DNA from: Rachicladosporium sp. CCFEE 5018 | Lineage: Eukaryota; Ascomycota; Dothideomycetes; Cladosporiales; Cladosporiaceae | Assembly: GCA_002077045.2 (NCBI GenBank) | Contig: KZ111220.1 | Span: forward strand, 1 to 33,896 | Direction of reading: 5' to 3' | DNA length: 33,896 bases | Shown here: piece after piece, positions 29,915 through 33,896 of the stretch | Position numbering within the stretch: the stretch's first letter is position 1 | Layout: the number at the start of each line of letters is the position of its first letter | Made by a program: the position numbers and the translations under genes | Notes under the pieces: generated by a model | Told to the model about the DNA's origin: nothing | Databases searched by the model: none | Seen by the model: only the letters and a program-made list of their open reading frames with translations

Positions 29915-31435
29915 TCAATGTGAAACAAATCTACTTGATAGCCTGGTATTAGAGCGCACCCTCTCCGCGACTTCGATACCCTCTACCACAAACTTCCACC
30001 ACCACTCCCTCTCATACGAAGCCGCAAGACTCGCTAGCGTAGCCTGGCCTAGCCTGATACCACTCATAGCTTGTCGGGATGCTTCCTGCCATCGTGCCCG
30101 CTCCGGGTTACGCTTGAGAATGGCATCCAGCCACAGCATGCCCGTTTCGTCGAATTTTTCCACCCCGTAGTGGTCCAGCTGCGTGTGTTCCGAGAGGGTG
30201 TCCGGATTGAGCGCCATGATAGTGTTGATCAGAGCCCTACGTGAGCTCACGGTGATTCCGGAGCGCTCCAAATTGACCTCCGCAGAAGTCTCCAGCCAAT
30301 CCCTCACGCAGGAGTTCGAAGAGAAGACCAGATTTTGCATCAGAATACAGAACACGATCCAGAAAGTTATGAGGTATGCGTCCAACCCCTGCTCTGCTGC
30401 AGATCCGATACCTAGAGGGCAATGACCCAGGATCAGTAAGCGTAGGGCGAGGGTAAGGGTCCAATGAGGTTGACAAGGTCTTCGGGGTAGCAAAGGCCAG
30501 TTGAGCATTGAGTTCAGTACAGTGCTCTCGCCGAAGAAGACTCGCCATCTCGTATCGTTAAGGTGAGGTGCTGTCAGAACAAGTCGATTGTACGTGCTGA
30601 CCCCTCTCTCGCCAAACGTTCGAGGTTTCCTACCAAAGATTGAGAACACAGCACATCCAGTGAGCAAGACTACAAGTAGGAAAGCCGTGCTGATCCAGCA
30701 GCCCAAGATAATTGTCAGCGCCGTGAGAAGGCTCCATATGAGGCAGCCGAAGACAGTTGCAACGAGATGTTTCCTACTGTGTGGTGAGTGTGGCAGCTTT
30801 GAGAAGATTGGCGCTTTTGCGGCAATTCTCTTGAGTCGCCGGACATGATCAGACATCGGTGATCGTGTGTCGCCATGAATAGCAATTTGCTCCGCTTTTG
30901 TACGTCTGTGCGACGGTAACAATGGCGCCTCCATTGTCCGCCGCTTGACGGCTACGATCTCCAGGCTCTGCGGCCGTTTGTAGGCTTCAGCCTCCACATT
31001 CGGATGGGTGTTTGCAACGGCTTTGCATTGCGTGCCACCGAGACACATCTCCATGGTCGTACTGCTAGTCAGTATGTACATGTCGCCGTAGCGACCATCA
31101 AGGCAGATCGACCCTTGACCGTTCTTGACTCGGTCGAGACAGCAGACCTCTCTATCGTTCCGCCCAGCAAAGAGTAGACGACTCCCAGATGGTGTAACGG
31201 TCCAGCACCAAAGAGGCATACGCCCGGTCAGCTGGTAGACGTGGAGCACCCGCGGTACATTGATGAAATCGATCAGCGCAGACAGAGGTAAGACGCCGGC
31301 CAGCTGCGACACCCATGGCTGCGCAGGCGTTGCCTTATTGATGTTGGTACGCAGCATACTGGCTATCGTGAACATGATAGATGCTGTGATCAGTTGCGAG
31401 TCAACCCAGCTTCTAGTCGTACAGCGTTCGAACAT
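29915..31435 (-). CDS. Conserved fungal membrane protein of unknown function, 506 aa
   Basis: A single clean frame runs from ATG 31435 (MFERCTTRSWVDSQ) to 29915; a GTG two codons upstream is less likely. It has N-terminal hydrophobic segments, a central pair in LVATVFGCLIWSLLTALTII and LGCWISTAFLLVVLLTGCAV, and two more: LTLALRLLILGHCPLGIGSA and DAYLITFWIVFCILMQNLVF. The pattern RWRVFFGESTVLNSMLNWPL, then DAYLITFWIVFCI, SSRRALINTIMALNPDTL and WLDAILKRNPERARWQ recurs in a family of uncharacterised ascomycete membrane proteins I have seen annotated only as hypothetical. No enzymatic motif is visible. It converges on the 28070 gene and is 189 bp from the divergent end of the acidic protein gene at 31625. 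Confidence 0.75.
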   Translation of the reverse strand: MFERCTTRSWVDSQLITASIMFTIASMLRTNINKATPAQPWVSQLAGVLPLSALIDFINVPRVLHVYQLTGRMPLWCWTVTPSGSRLLFAGRNDREVCCLDRVKNGQGSICLDGRYGDMYILTSSTTMEMCLGGTQCKAVANTHPNVEAEAYKRPQSLEIVAVKRRTMEAPLLPSHRRTKAEQIAIHGDTRSPMSDHVRRLKRIAAKAPIFSKLPHSPHSRKHLVATVFGCLIWSLLTALTIILGCWISTAFLLVVLLTGCAVFSIFGRKPRTFGERGVSTYNRLVLTAPHLNDTRWRVFFGESTVLNSMLNWPLLPRRPCQPHWTLTLALRLLILGHCPLGIGSAAEQGLDAYLITFWIVFCILMQNLVFSSNSCVRDWLETSAEVNLERSGITVSSRRALINTIMALNPDTLSEHTQLDHYGVEKFDETGMLWLDAILKRNPERARWQEASRQAMSGIRLGQATLASLAASYEREWWWKFVVEGIEVAERVRSNTRLSSRFVSH

Positions 31436-31624
31436 GGCCACCCCCTTAGCTTGGGCTCAGCCCCATAATGCCCTCCGGCCAATGGCGAGATGATCTGAAA
31501 TCGGCATGTCCTCTCAAATGTCTGCTTGCTCCTCTCCTGGCGGAGACTAAGACTGTCTTCTGCCAGCTCACTGGCAGGTAAAGCATTCTCTTGATATAAA
31601 ACATTCGCATCACCATATGTCCGG

Positions 31625-32506
31625 TCACTGTTGCCTCCCCGCAAAGTCCTTGGCCTCGTCCCAGGTCATGAAGCCAAGGTATATCCAGCCCAGGATCTCG
31701 CCTGCCGCAGGGCCCTTGAAGCGGAAAGAATCTTGACCTGGGGGAGCACGCGCAATGAGAGCTCCCTCCGTCTTATAGCGCTCGTCGATGGCTGCAAAGA
31801 AATCGGCACTCAAGTTGACCCTCGAGGCAATTGCTCGATGTTGAGACACGATCTCGTCGAGGACAGTCGTATCTGGTTTCACGCCACGATAGAACTCCCT
31901 CGATAGTACTGGTGAGTCCTCATGAGACCCACCCTCGTTTCCATTCTCATCCTGATCGTCCTCTTCATCATCGTCCTCTTCATCCTCATCCTCATCCTCT
32001 TCGACCCCAATGTATTGAACGCCACGATTCATCATTATCTTTGCCTTGCTGAACTCGGCTTTGTCAGACATCAGATTGTACAAAGCGAACCAGTCTTGGG
32101 GTACGAGCTCAGTCTTGTGCTCCTCATCCGTCTCTCGCTGCGTAAACCAGTCATCGTTAACGATACTTAATGATGCAACGGTCTCGATCGCATTGCCTGG
32201 CAGCTGCCTGATAGCATCAGGATAACCGTGTTCTGGAGCAAGATTGACAACTAAGACACCTTGCTGGACCGCCTCTTTGCGATCGAAGACGACGAAGAGA
32301 TCTTTATATTCAGGTTCACATCTAGGTTGAACATTTTCCCGGTGGAATTGGCACACCGTCTGCGCTGTGCCCTCGATATCTCGAATCTGGTACTGATCCT
32401 CGCGGACTGATCCTTGCGTGTCTTCGCTGAGACGGGTGTTGATCTCACTTGAGGTGATGCCGCAAGTGTTGTACACCATGAAACGATCGCCACTGGCCTC
32501 TGACAT
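31625..32506 (-). CDS. Acidic protein with DUF6924-like segment, 293 aa
   Basis: The frame runs from ATG 32506 (MSEASGDRFMVYNTCGITSS) to the stop at 31625, uninterrupted. Residues about 68-120 (KDLFVVFDRKEAVQQGVLVV, then IETVASLSIVNDDW) resemble the core of DUF6924, where a beta strand ending in LVVDL is followed by a SLxIANMD-type motif. This is a recollection-based match and not certain. Residues 169-187 are an almost pure Asp/Glu tract, encoded by a CTT/CAT/CCT trinucleotide-rich stretch (31940-32010). The C-terminus carries GEILGWIYLGFMTWDEAKDF. No signal peptide or membrane span. The promoter side abuts the truncated LTR at 32657, only 150 bp from the start codon, so the transposon may have replaced upstream control elements. 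Confidence 0.65.
   Translation of the reverse strand: MSEASGDRFMVYNTCGITSSEINTRLSEDTQGSVREDQYQIRDIEGTAQTVCQFHRENVQPRCEPEYKDLFVVFDRKEAVQQGVLVVNLAPEHGYPDAIRQLPGNAIETVASLSIVNDDWFTQRETDEEHKTELVPQDWFALYNLMSDKAEFSKAKIMMNRGVQYIGVEEDEDEDEEDDDEEDDQDENGNEGGSHEDSPVLSREFYRGVKPDTTVLDEIVSQHRAIASRVNLSADFFAAIDERYKTEGALIARAPPGQDSFRFKGPAAGEILGWIYLGFMTWDEAKDFAGRQQ
31936..32012 (-). repeat. Imperfect trinucleotide repeat coding an Asp/Glu tract
   Basis: On the plus strand CCTCTTCATCATC-type units (CTC/CTT/CAT/CCT) recur. On the minus strand they encode the acidic run at residues 169-187. Such tracts vary in length between strains by slippage in units of three. Confidence 0.6.
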
Positions 32507-32656
32507 GCTGATAGTGTTAGCTGTGGTAGGCGTGGTTTTATCGCTGTTGCAGGAGATTCAGAAGTTCGTTGGATGGTGGTCTCGAAGTCTTCGAAGATCG
32601 CGTAACGACTTGAGGTGATCAATCGTTCATGGCAAGCATACGCCGCGGGAATCAGT

Positions 32657-32804
32657 GTACCACGCTTGGCGGCTGCATGCGCACCACCTGCGACTCGCAG
32701 GCGGGTAATGCGCAAAGCAGCGATTAGTCTTGGGATCTAGGCAGTGCTTGCTTAGTGTCGTCCTATACGTTGCGAGATACCTATAATATAGATATCCTTT
32801 ATCA
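32657..32804 (+). repeat. LTR copy 3, 148 bp, truncated
   Basis: It matches the reverse complement of LTR copy 1 almost exactly, from about ACCACGCTTGGCGGC to the terminal CCTTTATCA, and has no RIP scars. The first 54 bp of the LTR are missing where gene-region DNA joins at about 32657. It is followed by CTACC (32805-32809), the same target duplication as at LTR copy 1, and interrupts the transposase frame. Confidence 0.85.
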
Positions 32805-33896
32805 CTACCATCGGTACTAATATACTTAATAGCTATTACGGTTATTCGCTTTATACGCGCACCTCTAGAGCCGTGCTAATTGTCCTTACTAATAAGCACC
32901 TTAATAGTGTTTAGTTTAGAGAGTATAACGCCGGTCTTGTCTATGTTATAAACATTCTCTTACAGAATAATAGGATCCCGTAGGACCTCTCCGATCACGC
33001 TAAACTAGTATACGGCCTTATTATAGATATCGAAACGATTCTAGTCTAACGCCCCGCTCTTACTCGCTTTAAGAACATATATATAGCCCTTATAAAAGGA
33101 CTATACCTAATTCTTTCCTAGGGGCTTATTCGCTCTATCCGGTAGAGATCGCCTTCGGGCGAGGCTAAAGGTAATCGAGCCTATATACTTTATTCGCACG
33201 GGACGTCCGAGAGTATCCTACTATATTAAGAACTTTATAAACGCTTTCTCTTCCGGTAGAATAAGGTACTACTAGCTTCTCGCCTTATTATTAAGCGACC
33301 TTCGTCCGCGTACGCGATGTTAGAGAGTAGTACGAGGGATATCGCTATAATCTACTAGAGTACGGAATAATATCGGCACGCTAAGTAGCAGACCCTATGC
33401 TAGTAATTAACTAGCTCGGTCGGACATAGTTGCTTACGTAACGATAGTAGCAAAATGTGGCCCTATAAGTAAATCCTATCTAGTATACGGCTCTACTAGG
33501 TAGTAGTAAGGAAACCTCGTTGCGTAGTAAATAGATGCTTCTAGAAAACTAAGCCTACGCTATAATTAATCCCGGCGTTAGTAATAATGTAGTTATTTAC
33601 TATAATCGAGATATATAGATAGACGTGATTTATAAGACTCGCTTATACACGCTAGAGCACGTTTAAATCACGCTATATTAGAACACTTAATCCTTTACTA
33701 AACGGAATTCTTAGGTATATATCCCTTATGTTAGGTCCCTTTAGAATTCCGGGGTAACACTTTTTACTACTATAGCTTCTCGCCTAATACTCTTAGAAAT
33801 AGCGAGACTCCTTAAAACGTAATCTAGTAGGGGTGAACTCGAAAAGCTATAATCGAGGGTACCGACAAAATAATCGACTACCTAACTAATATATAG
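32805..33896 (-). mobile_element. 5' part of a Fot1/pogo-type DDE transposase, RIP-degraded
   Basis: On the minus strand the end nearest the LTR reads NRFDIYNKAVY-stop-FSVIGE, VLRDPIIL-stop-ENVYNIDKTG, VILSKLNTIKVLISKDN-stop, then HGSRGARIKRITVIAIKYIS and TDG at the insertion point. This is the start of the DDE_1 catalytic domain of fungal Fot1-type elements; the D of NIDKTG is the first catalytic Asp. The stops replace Gln or Trp codons, as RIP does. The frame continues exactly in the plus-strand sequence at 311-420. Further out (33100-33896) the DNA is heavily TA-enriched and I cannot follow the protein. Confidence 0.82.

Noticed and set aside
109..32804. Inverted repeats at the window ends taken as terminal inverted repeats of one giant 32-kb element (Starship-like)
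   Set aside because: They have TG...CA ends, LTR length and a gag-like start inside copy 1. They interrupt a transposase with a 5-bp duplication, and no tyrosine recombinase or captain gene is visible between them.
1..33896. CRISPR array, prokaryotic operons or bacterial origin
   Set aside because: No spaced direct repeats are seen. Spliceosomal introns, RIP and a fungal 5S gene show a filamentous fungus.

Overview
The window is a segment of a filamentous ascomycete genome (Pezizomycotina; a dothideomycete would fit, but I cannot name the genus). The evidence is short GT-AG introns of about 50-90 bp with CTAAC/CTGAC branch sites, Zn2Cys6 and SAM/HMG-box regulators, a dispersed 5S rRNA gene, and transposons scarred by CpA-to-TpA changes typical of repeat-induced point mutation (RIP).

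Layout. Both ends are transposon DNA (1-1075 and 32657-33896). A Copia-like LTR element (202-bp LTR) had inserted into a Fot1/pogo-type transposase gene. The two halves of that transposase, each carrying one copy of the 5-bp target duplication (GGTAG/CTACC), now lie at opposite ends of the window in inverted orientation. The roughly 31 kb between them is therefore bounded by inverted parts of one nested element.

The left and middle parts (3-18.5 kb and 23.5-26.5 kb) are mostly a gene graveyard. Recognisable but broken or truncated copies include: a conserved fungal protein usually labelled geranylgeranyl pyrophosphate synthetase, the C-terminal third of enolase, an RRM-YTH RNA-binding protein with one nonsense codon, the ribosome-biogenesis G-patch protein PXR1, the 3' end of a zinc alcohol dehydrogenase, a Zn2Cys6 factor lacking half its zinc cluster, a second Zn2Cys6 factor with a frameshift, a fragment of M18 aspartyl aminopeptidase, a ferric reductase and a PIG-L de-N-acetylase. 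Most lesions are small indels and scattered nonsense changes rather than RIP.

Intact-looking genes sit among them: a six-exon SAM plus HMG-box protein (9646-11386, minus), a short Zn2Cys6 factor (13412-14358, plus), a Na+/H+ antiporter of the Nha1/Sod2 type (19281-21290, plus), two multi-spanning membrane proteins (28070-29197 plus; 29915-31435 minus), an acidic DUF6924-like protein (31625-32506, minus) and a 5S rRNA gene (29376-29494, plus) between the two membrane-protein genes. These long clean frames argue that the broken genes are not just poor sequence.

I see no operon-like or biosynthetic logic linking the genes. The best single reading is a duplicated, transposon-bounded segment undergoing fractionation: housekeeping genes such as enolase and PXR1 could decay here because functional copies presumably exist elsewhere. 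Exon boundaries were assigned by eye from splice consensus and reading frame.
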